Positions 29,788 through 38,774 are shown, counted from the first letter of the stretch. The stretch: DNA of 64,000 nt from an uncultured Acidobacteriia bacterium (GCA_903907865.1 CAIVPR010000179.1:1-64000); one strand, 5' to 3'. A program made the numbers and translations. The notes: generated from the sequence alone by a model not told the origin.

Positions 29788-32697
29788 ATGGCACAGCAGA
29801 CAATCGAACTGAGTCCCGTCGTCGCGGGCACTCCCATTGGCTCCACACTCGCGGATCCCCCTACCCGGGCTTCCAAAACCCCGACACGGGAGGGGATCTC
29901 CTTCCCCCGTTATTTCACAGGCAAAGGCACCGCCAAGACGCCGTATGACGAGGTGCAGTGGGAAACCCGCAACGCCACCATCGGCAACGGCAAGGGCGCC
30001 ATCATTTTCGAACAGCGCGACGTCGAAGTGCCCGTCGACTGGTCGCAAACCGCGACGAACATCGTCGCAAGCAAGTACTTCCACGGTAAGATGGGCTCGC
30101 CCGAGCGGGAGCGCAGTGTCGCGGAACTGGTGCATCGCGTTGTCGACACCATTGCGGACTGGGGCATCGCCGACAAGTACTTCACCACCCCTGCGGACGC
30201 CGAGAACTTCCGCTGCGAGCTGGCGCACCTGATGCTGCACCAGAAGGCGGCGTTCAACTCGCCCGTCTGGTTCAACGTCGGCGTCAAGGAATCGCGCGGC
30301 TACGGCTGGTTCTACGACAAGCAGGCCGACTCCATAAAGAAACTCACGAACGAAGTCAAGCCCCAATGTTCGGCCTGCTTCATTGTTTCGGTGAGGGACT
30401 CGCTCGAATCCATCCTCGACCTCGCCAAGACTGAGGGCATGCTCTTCAAGTGGGGCTCGGGCACCGGATCCAACCTGTCGGCGCTGCGCGAGGAGGACGC
30501 CATCCTCTCCGGCGGCGGCCGCGCCTCCGGCCCGCTCTCGTTCATGAAGGGTTTTGATGCCTTCGCCGGCGTCATCAAGTCGGGCGGCAAGACCCGCCGC
30601 GCGGCCAAGATGGTCATCCTGAACGCCGAGCACCCCGATATCACCCGCTTCATCTGGTGCAAGGCGAAGGAAGAGAAGAAGGCCCACACGCTGATTGAGG
30701 CCGGCTATGACTCCTCGCTCGACGGCGACGCCTACAGCTCCATCTTCTTCCAGAACGCGAACAACTCCGTCCGCGCCACGGACGACTTCATGGAAGCCGT
30801 TGTGGAAGACCGCGACTGGTGGACCAAGTCCGTGTTCGACGGCAAGGCCAAGGACCGCTACCGCGCCCGCGACGTGATGCGCGAAATCGCCGAAGCCACT
30901 TGGCAGTGCGGCGACCCCGGCATGCAGTTCGACACCACCATCAACCGGTGGCACCCGTGCAAGAACACGGCACGCATCAACGCGTCCAACCCCTGCTCGG
31001 AGTACATGTTCCTGGACGATTCGGCCTGCAACCTGTCCTCGTTGAACCTGATGAAGTTCCTGGGTCCGAACGGCCAGTTCGACGTCCCGGCCTTCCGGCA
31101 CGCCGTGGACACGCTGATCGTGGCGCAGGAAATCCTCGTCGGCAACGCGGCCTACCCGACCGACAAGATCGCGGCCAACTCGCACGACTACCGCCCGCTC
31201 GGCCTGGGCTTCGCCAACATCGGCGCGCTGCTGATGTCGCTCGGCATCCCATATGACAGCGACCGCGGCCGCGACTGGGCCGGTGCCATCTCCGCCATCA
31301 TGTGCGGCCAGGCCTACCTGACCAGCGCCCGCATCGCCGAGACCACGGGGCCGTTCCCCGGCTATGCCAAGAACGAGGAGCCGTTCCTCGACGTGATCCG
31401 CATGCACCGCGATTCGGTCCACGGCATCAACCACCGCAACGTTCCGAGCGAGATGTACCACAACGCGCGGAAGGTGTGGGAGGACGCGCTGGAGCTCGGT
31501 CGCCGCAACGGCTACCGCAACGCGCAGATGTCGGTGATCGCCCCGACGGGCACCATCGGCTTCATGATGGATTGCGACACGACGGGCATCGAGCCGGATC
31601 TGGCGTTGGTGAAGTACAAGAAGCTGGTCGGCGGCGGCGTGATCAAGATCGTGAACAACACGGTCCCGCAGGCGCTGATCAAGATCGGGTACACGCCGGA
31701 GCAGGTGGAGACCATCGTCAGCCACATCGACTCGACGGGCACCATCGAGGGCGCGCCGGGCTTGAAGCCGGAGCATCTGGCGGTGTTCGATTGCAGCTTC
31801 CGTCCGATGAACGGCACGCGGTCGATCCACTACATGGGCCACCTGAAGATGATGGCGGCGGTGCAGCCGTTCGTTTCGGGCGCGATCTCGAAGACGATCA
31901 ACATGCCGGAAGAGTGCACGGTGGACGACATCATGGATGCGTACATCGAGAGCTGGCGGCTGGGACTCAAGGCGGTGGCGATCTACCGCGACAATTCGAA
32001 GAAGGTCCAGCCGATGAGTTCGGGCTCGGGCTCGAAGGACGAAAAGGCGAAGGCGGACAAGAAGGCCGCCGGGTCCATCAGCGCTCCCGGCTTGGTCACG
32101 ACGACGACCGGCGTGCAGGTGGTTCAAGCGGCCGTGGCCGAGAAGGTCGTGTTCCGGCCCGTACGCCGCAAGCTGGAGGACGAACGGCAGTCGATCACGC
32201 ACCGGTTCGCGATTGGCGGACACGAGGGGTATATAACGGTCGGCATGTTCCCCGACGGGTCGCCGGGCGAGATCTTCATCACGATGGCGAAGGAAGGCTC
32301 GACGATTTCGGGGTTGATGGACTCGTTCGCGACGTCGATCAGCTACTGCCTGCAGTACGGCGTGCCGCTGAAGTTCCTTGTGGACAAGTTCGGGCACGTG
32401 CGGTTCGAGCCGAGCGGTTGGACGGGGAACCAGCAGATCCCGTACGCGAAGTCGATTCCGGATTACATTTTCCGGTGGCTGGGCGCGAAGTTCCTCGGGC
32501 CGGAGTATGCTTTGGCGAATAACGAGGCGGGTTCGACGACGGTGTTGAGGCCGACTGAGCCGAGTGCTCAGGAGTCGTTGCCGTTCCCGACGGTGGCGTC
32601 CGATGCTCCGCTGTGCGCCGAGTGCGGCGGGATGATGACGCGGAACGGGAGTTGTTATAAGTGTGAGAATTGCGGGGGGACTTCGGGTTGTAGTTAG
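29788..32697 (+). CDS. nrdJ: Class II (adenosylcobalamin-dependent) ribonucleoside-diphosphate reductase
   Basis: The 969-residue protein reduces ribonucleotides to deoxyribonucleotides using adenosylcobalamin to make the thiyl radical. Family marks: PQCSACFIVSVRDS (first redox cysteine, about residue 192-206), the GSGTGSNLSALRE loop, the active-site finger loop NPCSEYMFLDDSACNLSSLN (about residue 398-417), and a PTGTIGFMMDCDTTGIEPD segment. The C-terminal part (from about 780) has a TSCPD-type domain and a zinc-ribbon-like tail, CAECGG...CYKCENCGGTSGC, which presumably delivers electrons from thioredoxin. No intein is visible. A strong terminator follows. Confidence 0.95.
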   Translation: MAQQTIELSPVVAGTPIGSTLADPPTRASKTPTREGISFPRYFTGKGTAKTPYDEVQWETRNATIGNGKGAIIFEQRDVEVPVDWSQTATNIVASKYFHGKMGSPERERSVAELVHRVVDTIADWGIADKYFTTPADAENFRCELAHLMLHQKAAFNSPVWFNVGVKESRGYGWFYDKQADSIKKLTNEVKPQCSACFIVSVRDSLESILDLAKTEGMLFKWGSGTGSNLSALREEDAILSGGGRASGPLSFMKGFDAFAGVIKSGGKTRRAAKMVILNAEHPDITRFIWCKAKEEKKAHTLIEAGYDSSLDGDAYSSIFFQNANNSVRATDDFMEAVVEDRDWWTKSVFDGKAKDRYRARDVMREIAEATWQCGDPGMQFDTTINRWHPCKNTARINASNPCSEYMFLDDSACNLSSLNLMKFLGPNGQFDVPAFRHAVDTLIVAQEILVGNAAYPTDKIAANSHDYRPLGLGFANIGALLMSLGIPYDSDRGRDWAGAISAIMCGQAYLTSARIAETTGPFPGYAKNEEPFLDVIRMHRDSVHGINHRNVPSEMYHNARKVWEDALELGRRNGYRNAQMSVIAPTGTIGFMMDCDTTGIEPDLALVKYKKLVGGGVIKIVNNTVPQALIKIGYTPEQVETIVSHIDSTGTIEGAPGLKPEHLAVFDCSFRPMNGTRSIHYMGHLKMMAAVQPFVSGAISKTINMPEECTVDDIMDAYIESWRLGLKAVAIYRDNSKKVQPMSSGSGSKDEKAKADKKAAGSISAPGLVTTTTGVQVVQAAVAEKVVFRPVRRKLEDERQSITHRFAIGGHEGYITVGMFPDGSPGEIFITMAKEGSTISGLMDSFATSISYCLQYGVPLKFLVDKFGHVRFEPSGWTGNQQIPYAKSIPDYIFRWLGAKFLGPEYALANNEAGSTTVLRPTEPSAQESLPFPTVASDAPLCAECGGMMTRNGSCYKCENCGGTSGCS

Positions 32698-32730
32698 CCT
32701 GCGGACAACCGGAGGATCGTGTAGTGCTGA

Positions 32731-32759
32731 GGGCCGCCCGTGGTTGGGGCGGCCCTTTT
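32731..32759 (+). terminator. Rho-independent terminator of nrdJ
   Basis: A perfect 9-bp stem GGGCCGCCC / GGGCGGCCC with a 7-base loop is followed by TTTT, 33 bases after the nrdJ stop. Confidence 0.85.
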
Positions 32760-32901
32760 GCTTATTTCATGCCTGATACCCAAGCTGAGAGGTCTGTGCG
32801 GCAAGAGCGCCGTCGTAGGAAGTACGTCAACGGACAGCACGCGAGGCTTATCTCGCAGGGTCTGCACGGCGCGGTCAGCCTCTTGCGCAGTTTATGACCG
32901 G

Positions 32902-32930
32902 TTGACAACGAGCGCCCCGTCTGATACCGC
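32902..32930 (+). promoter_or_regulatory. Candidate promoter of the tRNA-Arg gene
   Basis: A perfect TTGACA (32902-32907) lies 41 bases before the tRNA; TACCGC at 32925-32930 with a 17-base spacer is a poor -10. The placement fits a tRNA promoter but the -10 element is weak. Confidence 0.35.
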
Positions 32931-32947
32931 TGGAGCGTAGTACAGTT

Positions 32948-33020
32948 GGCCGTGTAGCTCAGTGGATAGAGCAGCCGCCTACGAAGCGGTTGGTCGGGGG
33001 TTCGAGCCCCCCCACGGGAA
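32948..33020 (+). tRNA. tRNA-Arg (anticodon ACG)
   Basis: A cloverleaf can be folded by eye: D stem GCTC/GAGC (32957-32972), anticodon stem GCCGC/GCGGT with loop CTACGAA and anticodon ACG at 32981-32983, T stem GGGGG/CCCCC with loop TTCGAGC (33001-33007). The acceptor stem is GGCCGTG (32948-32954) against CACGGGA (33013-33019): five pairs near the T stem are good, while positions 1-72 (G-A) and 2-71 (G-G) do not pair. CCA is not encoded (TCA follows). It reads CGU/CGC/CGA if functional. Confidence 0.8.
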
Positions 33021-33036
33021 TCATAAACTTCATACC

Positions 33037-33069
33037 AAAGCCGGACTCGTTGATGGGGGCCCGGCTTTT
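33037..33069 (+). terminator. Rho-independent terminator of the tRNA gene
   Basis: AAAGCCGG (33037-33044) pairs with CCGGCTTT (33061-33068), followed by a short T run, 17 bases after the tRNA. The region 33070-33227 shows nothing further that I can support. Confidence 0.65.
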
Positions 33070-33227
33070 CTAGCTGTAACCCAGCCGTACCGCCAGCGAC
33101 CACCAAACGGTTCTCATCGACAAGGCGACCATTTCGCCAAGAATGTCTCGCATTACGGTGTCTCGACGTGGAAGGGGCCAATGCTTCGGAGTACGTCGGA
33201 AGGGTCCCAGACAATGATCGAGCACGC

Positions 33228-33575
33228 CTAGGCAAGCGACTTCGCCATCAGTGCCGCGGCGTCCAATTGCCGTTCGACGGATCCCAACGGCAATGGCTCA
33301 GCGTCATAATCCGCCAAGATTCTCAACGAGTGCATTCGCCGCCCGAGCACTCCAACTACCCTCAGTTCTGGATTCCGACTACCTTGGCACCACGCCCACA
33401 ATTTGGAATGGAGGGACGGCGGTGTACCGCCAAAACCGAGAACTCGAGCTCGATTGAGAACCGAGTTGTACGAATAGTAGTACGCGCGACTGATGGCGGA
33501 TCGCTGGGCACCCTCGGCAGTCTGTTCAGCCAAGCTCCGCGCTAGAGTTAGGTATTCAAGCCAGTCGAACGGCAT
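33228..33575 (-). CDS. HEPN-like domain protein of a putative toxin-antitoxin cassette
   Basis: From ATG 33575 the 115-residue protein reads MPFDWLEYLTLARSLAEQTA, then AQRSAISRAYYYSYNSVLN, and near the end RRMHSLRILADYD. The FDW.EYL.LA...SAISRAYY...R..R..ADYD pattern is one I associate with a HEPN-fold family often encoded as the second gene of a two-gene locus. HEPN proteins are frequently RNases with an R-x4-6-H motif, which I cannot identify here, so activity is uncertain. Its start overlaps the upstream gene by 20 bases. It may be the toxin of a three-gene cassette. Confidence 0.55.
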   Translation of the reverse strand: MPFDWLEYLTLARSLAEQTAEGAQRSAISRAYYYSYNSVLNRARVLGFGGTPPSLHSKLWAWCQGSRNPELRVVGVLGRRMHSLRILADYDAEPLPLGSVERQLDAAALMAKSLA

Positions 33576-33933
33576 CTCGCAACTCGTAATCGAACACCAA
33601 GGCCGCGCCTGAGCGCCCGCAATTGCCAAGCCACCAGGTTCGGTCGAATTCGTCCAAAGCGCCAGTTGCCCCTGCGAAGGTCGTCGGCAGTTGAATCGCG
33701 GCCCTCAGGAGTATATCCTCGTCGGTCCACTGCGCCATCAGCTCGAGCCGTGGTTCGCCGCCGAAACTGCGCCGGATTGGGCCAACCGCTTCGAGCAGCA
33801 GTTCCTGCAAGTCGGGATCGGATTCAAGGGCTTTGGCGACATCGGCCTCGGATCCCTTGATTGTGTAGAATGGCCGGACCGCTCCCAGCCTGTCTGTCAG
33901 AGCGACGTTGATCGTGTCGGAGGTGCGACGCAT
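33556..33933 (-). CDS. Conserved partner protein of the HEPN-like gene
   Basis: The 125-residue product includes VRPFYTIKGSEADVAKALES, LLEAVGPIRRSFGGEPRLEL and LDEFDRTWWLGNCGRSGAAL. The ALxxLDxFDxxWWL pattern is shared by a family of small proteins that are repeatedly found next to HEPN-type genes (from memory, to be tested). Function unknown; probably the neutralising or regulatory partner. Overlap of 20 bases with the HEPN gene implies translational coupling, and the third gene lies 12 bases upstream. Confidence 0.5.
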   Translation of the reverse strand: MRRTSDTINVALTDRLGAVRPFYTIKGSEADVAKALESDPDLQELLLEAVGPIRRSFGGEPRLELMAQWTDEDILLRAAIQLPTTFAGATGALDEFDRTWWLGNCGRSGAALVFDYELRDAVRLA

Positions 33934-33945
33934 ACGAACCTGTTC

Positions 33946-34221
33946 CTATTCTACGTCGCCCAATCCCAAATTGGCCAGATCCCGCTCATCCCTCACCGGC
34001 TCCATGAGCACATCGGCATCGTCGACCGAGATAGGCACACCGGTTCGATAGACCCAGACTCCTCGCTCCAGCATCACAATGGCGCCGTCAGTTGGGGCGA
34101 CGTCGCAGGTATCAGCTACGGCCAGATCATAGTACTTGCCCCACACTCCCGGACCGAGCTTGGCGAGGTCGTACTCGGGCCGGAGATCGTCGTCCATCGC
34201 CGCTCCAATATCGTCCGTCAT
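33946..34221 (-). CDS. Small protein, putative antitoxin-like first gene of the HEPN cassette
   Basis: From ATG 34221 the 91-residue product begins MTDDIGAAMDDDLRPEYDLA and continues KLGPGVWGKYYDLA. A DD.L.PEYDL.K...GVRGKYY opening is common to small proteins of putative toxin-antitoxin loci. The C-terminal half (GAIVMLERGVWVYRTGVPIS onward) is not recognised and differs from the usual DPDVAEVFPD-type ending. It is the first gene of the minus-strand cassette 34221-33228, which starts 95 bases from the divergent adenosine deaminase gene. Confidence 0.45.
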   Translation of the reverse strand: MTDDIGAAMDDDLRPEYDLAKLGPGVWGKYYDLAVADTCDVAPTDGAIVMLERGVWVYRTGVPISVDDADVLMEPVRDERDLANLGLGDVE

Positions 34222-34316
34222 GTTGCTTGTGGAATGACTCGCCGCACCCATGGCAATACCATTCTATCCGAGAATTCGACACCCTCCACCCCCATCCTCT
34301 AAACTCAAAGATTCCC

Positions 34317-35717
34317 ATGGCCCTACACCGAGCCGCAATCCTGCTCCTGATCGCGTCGCAGGTCTACGCCGCCGACTTCGCCGCGCGCTACGCCGAAATC
34401 ACCCAATCCGCCACGCCCGCCGAGCTCTACGCATTCCTCAACGCCCTGCCCAAAGGCGGTGACATCCACCACCACAACGGCCTCTCCGCGCCGGCGCGCC
34501 TTTGGTACGACACCGCGACCTCGCCCGGCACCCTCGCGCGCAACTCCTTCTACACGCTCACCCGCCCAGCCGCTTGTGCCGGAGACCCACCCGTCCCGTC
34601 CCCCCGCTTCCTGACCATTCAGAAATCCCGCCACGACCAACTCGACAGCTGCCACAAGCCGCAGTACGAGCCGCTCGCAGCCCTCTCCCCGGCCCTGCGC
34701 GAGGAATGGGTGTCGTCCTTGATATTGGACCGTCCCGGCGAGGCCCGCGACGAGTTCTTCGAACGCATCGTCCCCCGCTTCGGCGACCTCTCCCATGACC
34801 TGTACCTCGTCGCCGACGTCATCGCTGGCAACATGAAGCTCTTCGGGTCCGAGCACGTCCGCTATATCGAATCCCAACTCGGCGTCGCGGGCTTCCTCGA
34901 CGCGGCGGGCCGTCCCATGGACCCCGAAGGCGCATGGCAGATCATCCGCAACCGCCTCGGCCAGCCCGATGTCGCCGCATCCGGCGTCGCGATCCGCTTC
35001 CAAGCCGTGCTCATCCGCTTCACGCCCGACGCAGAGCAGCGCCTCGAAAGCCTCTACGCATGGGTCGCCGCCCACCGCGCGGACTGGGTCGGCATCAACA
35101 TGGCGGGCCGCGAGGACAACGACAAGGGCTACGCACTCCGCTTCCTCCCCACCTTCCGCAAGATGCGCCGCACCTATTCCGACATCCCGCTCTCCATCCA
35201 CGGGGGCGAGAAGGACAGTCCCGGCCACGAGGTGCGCGACACGCTGCTGCTCGGGGCGTCCCGCATCGGCCACGGTGTCAACCTAATCACCGACCCCGAC
35301 ACCATGCTGCTGATGCGCAACAACAAGTACTTGGTGGAGGTCAACCTCGTCTCAAACCGCGTGCTCGAATACGTGCCCGACACGGCCCAGCACCCCTTCC
35401 CCGAGTACCTGCGCTTCGGCATTCCGGTGTGCCTCAACACCGACGATCGCGGCTCCTGGGACTCGAACATGACCGACGAGTACTTCACCGCCGTCACCAA
35501 CTTCCGGCTCACCTGGTCCGAAATCGCCCAACTGGGTCGCAACAGCCTGTCGTACTCGTTCGCCGAGCCCGCCCTGAAGGTGCGGATGCTTGAGGCATAC
35601 GACCGCGACCGGGCCGCCTTCGAGCAGCGTTTCGACACCCCGAATTGGCGCGAAATCCTGAAGTCCGTGAAGCCGGCCGTGTCCGGCTACGCTACCAGAA
35701 CGTGGAAACTCCAATGA
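34317..35717 (+). CDS. Exported adenosine deaminase-like enzyme
   Basis: The 466-residue protein has a short signal peptide (MALHRAAILLLIASQVYAAD). It carries the metal-dependent hydrolase motifs of adenosine deaminases: KGGDIHHHNGL (HxH zinc ligands, about residue 50), SIHGGEKDSPGHE (third His with the catalytic Glu, about residue 301), IGHGVN (about residue 320) and LNTDDRGS (Asp zinc ligand, about residue 377). It should deaminate adenosine or a related nucleoside in the periplasm or outside the cell, similar in logic to secreted ADGF/ADA2-type enzymes. TAAACT at 34300-34305 may be the -10. The stop overlaps the nucleoside permease-like gene (ATGA). Confidence 0.8.
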   Translation: MALHRAAILLLIASQVYAADFAARYAEITQSATPAELYAFLNALPKGGDIHHHNGLSAPARLWYDTATSPGTLARNSFYTLTRPAACAGDPPVPSPRFLTIQKSRHDQLDSCHKPQYEPLAALSPALREEWVSSLILDRPGEARDEFFERIVPRFGDLSHDLYLVADVIAGNMKLFGSEHVRYIESQLGVAGFLDAAGRPMDPEGAWQIIRNRLGQPDVAASGVAIRFQAVLIRFTPDAEQRLESLYAWVAAHRADWVGINMAGREDNDKGYALRFLPTFRKMRRTYSDIPLSIHGGEKDSPGHEVRDTLLLGASRIGHGVNLITDPDTMLLMRNNKYLVEVNLVSNRVLEYVPDTAQHPFPEYLRFGIPVCLNTDDRGSWDSNMTDEYFTAVTNFRLTWSEIAQLGRNSLSYSFAEPALKVRMLEAYDRDRAAFEQRFDTPNWREILKSVKPAVSGYATRTWKLQ

Positions 35718-36751
35718 CAAAACTCCTGATCGCCTTGGCGCTCGCCGCCGTTTCCCTGTCGGCACAGACAAAGCCGATTCCTGTGAAAGTAGTCGTCGTG
35801 GCCATGTTCGAAAGGGGCGAGGATACCGGCGACACCCCCGGTGAATACCAATTCTGGGTCGAGCGCGAGCACCTTGATCGCGTCATCCCCATGCCCGCAG
35901 CCCATCACGCCGTCCGAATGAACGATTCCGGCGTTCTCGGCATGGTGACGGGCATCGGTACCGCCAAGGCCGCTGCCTCGATCATGGCGCTTGGCCTCGA
36001 TCCGCGTTTCGACCTCTCGAAAGCCTACTGGATTGTCGCAGGGATCGGCGGTGGCGATCCCGCCGACGTCTCGCTCGGGTCCGCCGTATGGGCCGAGCGG
36101 GTGCTCGACGGCGACCTAGCTTACGAGATCGACGCCCGCGACATCCCGAGGGACTGGCCCACGGGCATGATCCCGCTCCGCCGAGAGACGCCCTACGAGC
36201 AGCCTGTCCGCCCGGAACTCGAAGGTGAACTCTACAACCTGAACCCGGGGCTTGTCGACTGGGCCTACCGGCTCACCAAGGACACCAAACTGGCGGATAC
36301 GGACCAAATCCGCCGCTCCCGCGCCCGTTTCACCGGTTTCCCGGTGGCCCAGCGCCCGCCGTTTGTGGCCAAGGGCGACACCATGTCGTCCAGCACCTTC
36401 TGGCACGGTACACGGATGGACGCGTGGGCCAACGCGTGGACCCGGTACTACACCAAAGATGCGGGGAACTACATGATTTCGGCCATGGAGGATTCCGGCA
36501 CGCTGCAGTCGCTGACATTCCTCGGCAAGGCGGGCAAGGTGGACCGCGACCGAGTTCTGGTGCTCCGCACCGTAAGCAATTACGATGTCGAAGCTCCGGG
36601 CTCGACCCCAGCCGAAAGCCTTAAGGGGCTGGTGGGCGGGGCATATTCCGGCTACATGTCGTCGCTGGAGAGCGCGTGGGCCGTCGGATCGAGGGTGGTC
36701 CACGAACTCACCGGCAATTGGGACAAGTACGCCGCAGCGCTTCCCAAATAG
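35714..36751 (+). CDS. Purine nucleoside permease-like (NUP family) protein
   Basis: The 345-residue product starts at ATG 35714, overlapping the deaminase stop, with a signal peptide (MTKLLIALALAAVSLSAQT). Residues about 25-340 match the NUP family: VVVVAMFERGEDTGDTPGEY at the N-terminus, GMVTGIGTAKAAASIMALGL, YWIVAGIGGGDP, and SAMEDSGTLQSLTFLG. The family is named for yeast nucleoside permeases but resembles nucleoside phosphorylases in fold, so it could bind or cleave nucleosides in the periplasm. Coupling with an exported deaminase points to extracytoplasmic purine nucleoside salvage. Confidence 0.8.
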   Translation: MTKLLIALALAAVSLSAQTKPIPVKVVVVAMFERGEDTGDTPGEYQFWVEREHLDRVIPMPAAHHAVRMNDSGVLGMVTGIGTAKAAASIMALGLDPRFDLSKAYWIVAGIGGGDPADVSLGSAVWAERVLDGDLAYEIDARDIPRDWPTGMIPLRRETPYEQPVRPELEGELYNLNPGLVDWAYRLTKDTKLADTDQIRRSRARFTGFPVAQRPPFVAKGDTMSSSTFWHGTRMDAWANAWTRYYTKDAGNYMISAMEDSGTLQSLTFLGKAGKVDRDRVLVLRTVSNYDVEAPGSTPAESLKGLVGGAYSGYMSSLESAWAVGSRVVHELTGNWDKYAAALPK

Positions 36752-36753
36752 GG

Positions 36754-38178
36754 CTACCCGATCATGTCCCGGATGACGGTCCCACCAAAATCCGTCAGCT
36801 TCTCGTTGCGTCCGTTGTGCAGGAACCAGAGGCGGTTCTGGTCCATGCCGAGCAGTTCCAAGATCGTGGCGTGGAAATCCCGCATGTGGTAGCGGTTGCC
36901 GACGCCCTTCAACCCCAGTTCATCGGTCTCGCCGATGGCCGATCCGGCCTTGACGCCGCCGCCCGCGAACCACATCGTGAAGCCGTAGGGATTGTGGTCG
37001 CGACCGTTGCCGCCTTGGGACATCGGGAGCCGCCCGAATTCGCTACCCCAGATGACCAGCGTCGTATCGAGCAGGCCGCGCCGCTTCAGGTCAGTCAAGA
37101 GGGCTGCGACCGGCTGGTCGGTCATGCCGCACATCTTCTCGTGGTTCGCGACCAAGTCCTTGTGTGCGTCCCACTGGACCGAAACCGGGCCGCCGCCTGA
37201 GTACAGCTGCACGAAACGAACGCCGCGCTCAACCAAGCGGCGGGCCAGCAGGCAGCGGGTCCCGAACTCGGCGGTCTGCTTGCGGTCCAGCCCGTAGAGT
37301 TGGCGGGTTTCGTCGGTCTCCTTGGTCAGGTCGACCGCCTCCGGGGCGTGGCTCTGCATCCTGAACGCCAGCTCATAGGAACTGATCCGGGCAGCCAGTT
37401 CCGTATCGGAATCGAGAGCATCCATCTCGTTCATCGATTGCAGGAAGTCCAACGTGCGCCGCTGCCGTTCGGGGGACACCCCGGATTCCGGCTTCAGGTT
37501 GACAATCGGGTTGGGGCCCGGCCGGAAGACGGTGCCTTGGTAGACAGCGGGTAGGAACCCGGCCCCCCAGCACGGGGTGCCACCCTCGGGAGTGCCCTCG
37601 GGTTGGGGCATCACCACGTAGGCCGGCAGATTTTCGCTCTCGCTGCCCAACCCGTATGTCACCCACGAGCCCATGCTGGGGTAGCCCATCAAAATACGCC
37701 CGGTATTGACTTGGTACATAGCGGGGGCATGGACGGTGCTCTCGGTGTAGAACGACCGGACGAAGCTGATGTCGTCCACATGCCGCGCCACGTTGGGGAA
37801 CAGCGTGGAGACCTCGCGCCCGGACTGGCCGTACCTGTTGAACTTCCAAGGGCTCTTGAGAAGCGGCGTGTCGCCCTTGGTGAACTGGCTCACGATGGTA
37901 CCGTAGCTGGGGGGCAGCGGCTGTCCATCGTACTTTTCCAAGGCTGGCTTGGGATCAAACGTATCGATGTGGCTGGGGGCCCCGACCATGAACAGGAAGA
38001 TCACCGACTTAGCCTTAGGGGCGAAGTGCGGCGGCTTGGCGGCGAGCGGGTTGACCCGCCTTGATGCCGCCCATGCGGGCGGATCTAGAAGCGAGGCAAG
38101 CGCGATTGAGCCGAAACCATGGGCCGCGCGCCCGAGGATATCGCGACGGGTGACGAAATTCGGCGGCAGGTTCGGCAT
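36754..38178 (-). CDS. DUF1501 family Tat-exported protein
   Basis: The 474-residue protein from ATG 38178 has a twin-arginine signal ([20 protein letters not shown]) and the DUF1501 body: [20 protein letters not shown] (about residues 58-77), [13 protein letters not shown], a [18 protein letters not shown] segment, and a C-terminal [20 protein letters not shown] with a GGVKAG segment. The family is related to alkaline-phosphatase/sulfatase-fold proteins and is abundant in planctomycetes and acidobacteria, where it normally pairs with a DUF1549/DUF1553 cytochrome protein. That partner is missing; an unrelated 196-residue gene lies five bases upstream. The start at 38178 leaves no overlap with that gene. 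Confidence 0.85.
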   Translation of the reverse strand: MPNLPPNFVTRRDILGRAAHGFGSIALASLLDPPAWAASRRVNPLAAKPPHFAPKAKSVIFLFMVGAPSHIDTFDPKPALEKYDGQPLPPSYGTIVSQFTKGDTPLLKSPWKFNRYGQSGREVSTLFPNVARHVDDISFVRSFYTESTVHAPAMYQVNTGRILMGYPSMGSWVTYGLGSESENLPAYVVMPQPEGTPEGGTPCWGAGFLPAVYQGTVFRPGPNPIVNLKPESGVSPERQRRTLDFLQSMNEMDALDSDTELAARISSYELAFRMQSHAPEAVDLTKETDETRQLYGLDRKQTAEFGTRCLLARRLVERGVRFVQLYSGGGPVSVQWDAHKDLVANHEKMCGMTDQPVAALLTDLKRRGLLDTTLVIWGSEFGRLPMSQGGNGRDHNPYGFTMWFAGGGVKAGSAIGETDELGLKGVGNRYHMRDFHATILELLGMDQNRLWFLHNGRNEKLTDFGGTVIRDMIG

Positions 38179-38183
38179 CGCGG

Positions 38184-38774
38184 CTACATCTCCCACTGGT
38201 CCGACAGCATCTTGGCGTATTCCTCGGACGCGTACAGTTCAAAATCGTAGTCCTTCGGCGTAAGCGAAAAAAAAGGCCGAAGGTGTTGGAAGCAAATGTA
38301 GGCGTGATCTGCGTAGCGGTGGTAGTTGCGCAGGAAAATCGGCGACAGGGTTTCGACCGGCGGCGGCGCGGCAAATAGGCTGTGGATGCCGATCGCACGG
38401 GAAAACACCGCTCGCCGGTCCGACACTCCCCATTTTTCCAACTTCTCCCGCACAAACTTGGGCGGATCGTCCACTACCAGCGCCGCGAAGCTCTGTTCCG
38501 AAATCCTCGGATCGATGGTGCTCGACCGGGACACGAAATCGCAGCACTGGTCTATCCATCGGAAGATGTCCTTGCCCAGGAACAGCAGCATTCGGATCTC
38601 CTGGTAGCGGCCCACAAGGACTTTGCGCTCCAGTTCGAATTCGTCGTCCTTGGTGGTGCCGCCGAATCCCTGCAGGGCAAGGGCGGCCTTCGAGCCTTCC
38701 AGGAGTTCCTCGGCGCTGCTCGCCCCGCCGAACGGGTGCAGGATCAACGGCGGCAGTACATTGGGTCCGGACAT
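38184..38774 (-). CDS. Conserved hypothetical protein upstream of the DUF1501 gene
   Basis: This 196-residue protein (ATG 38774) is not recognised. It has no signal peptide or membrane helix, is mixed alpha/beta in character and rich in aromatic residues ([16 protein letters not shown] near residue 70, [19 protein letters not shown] near 150-170). Five bases separate it from the DUF1501 gene, so the two form an operon although one product is cytoplasmic and the other exported by Tat. The normal DUF1501 partner (a cytochrome with DUF1549/DUF1553) is not this protein. Confidence 0.55.
   Translation of the reverse strand: MSGPNVLPPLILHPFGGASSAEELLEGSKAALALQGFGGTTKDDEFELERKVLVGRYQEIRMLLFLGKDIFRWIDQCCDFVSRSSTIDPRISEQSFAALVVDDPPKFVREKLEKWGVSDRRAVFSRAIGIHSLFAAPPPVETLSPIFLRNYHRYADHAYICFQHLRPFFSLTPKDYDFELYASEEYAKMLSDQWEM

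Noticed and set aside
29665..32397. Long minus-strand open frame of about 910 codons
   Set aside because: It is the antisense of nrdJ, which has unambiguous family motifs; the His/Arg/Val-rich product has no homology that I recognise.
32762..33235. Minus-strand open frame across the tRNA gene
   Set aside because: It runs antisense through the tRNA and its terminator, so coding is unlikely.
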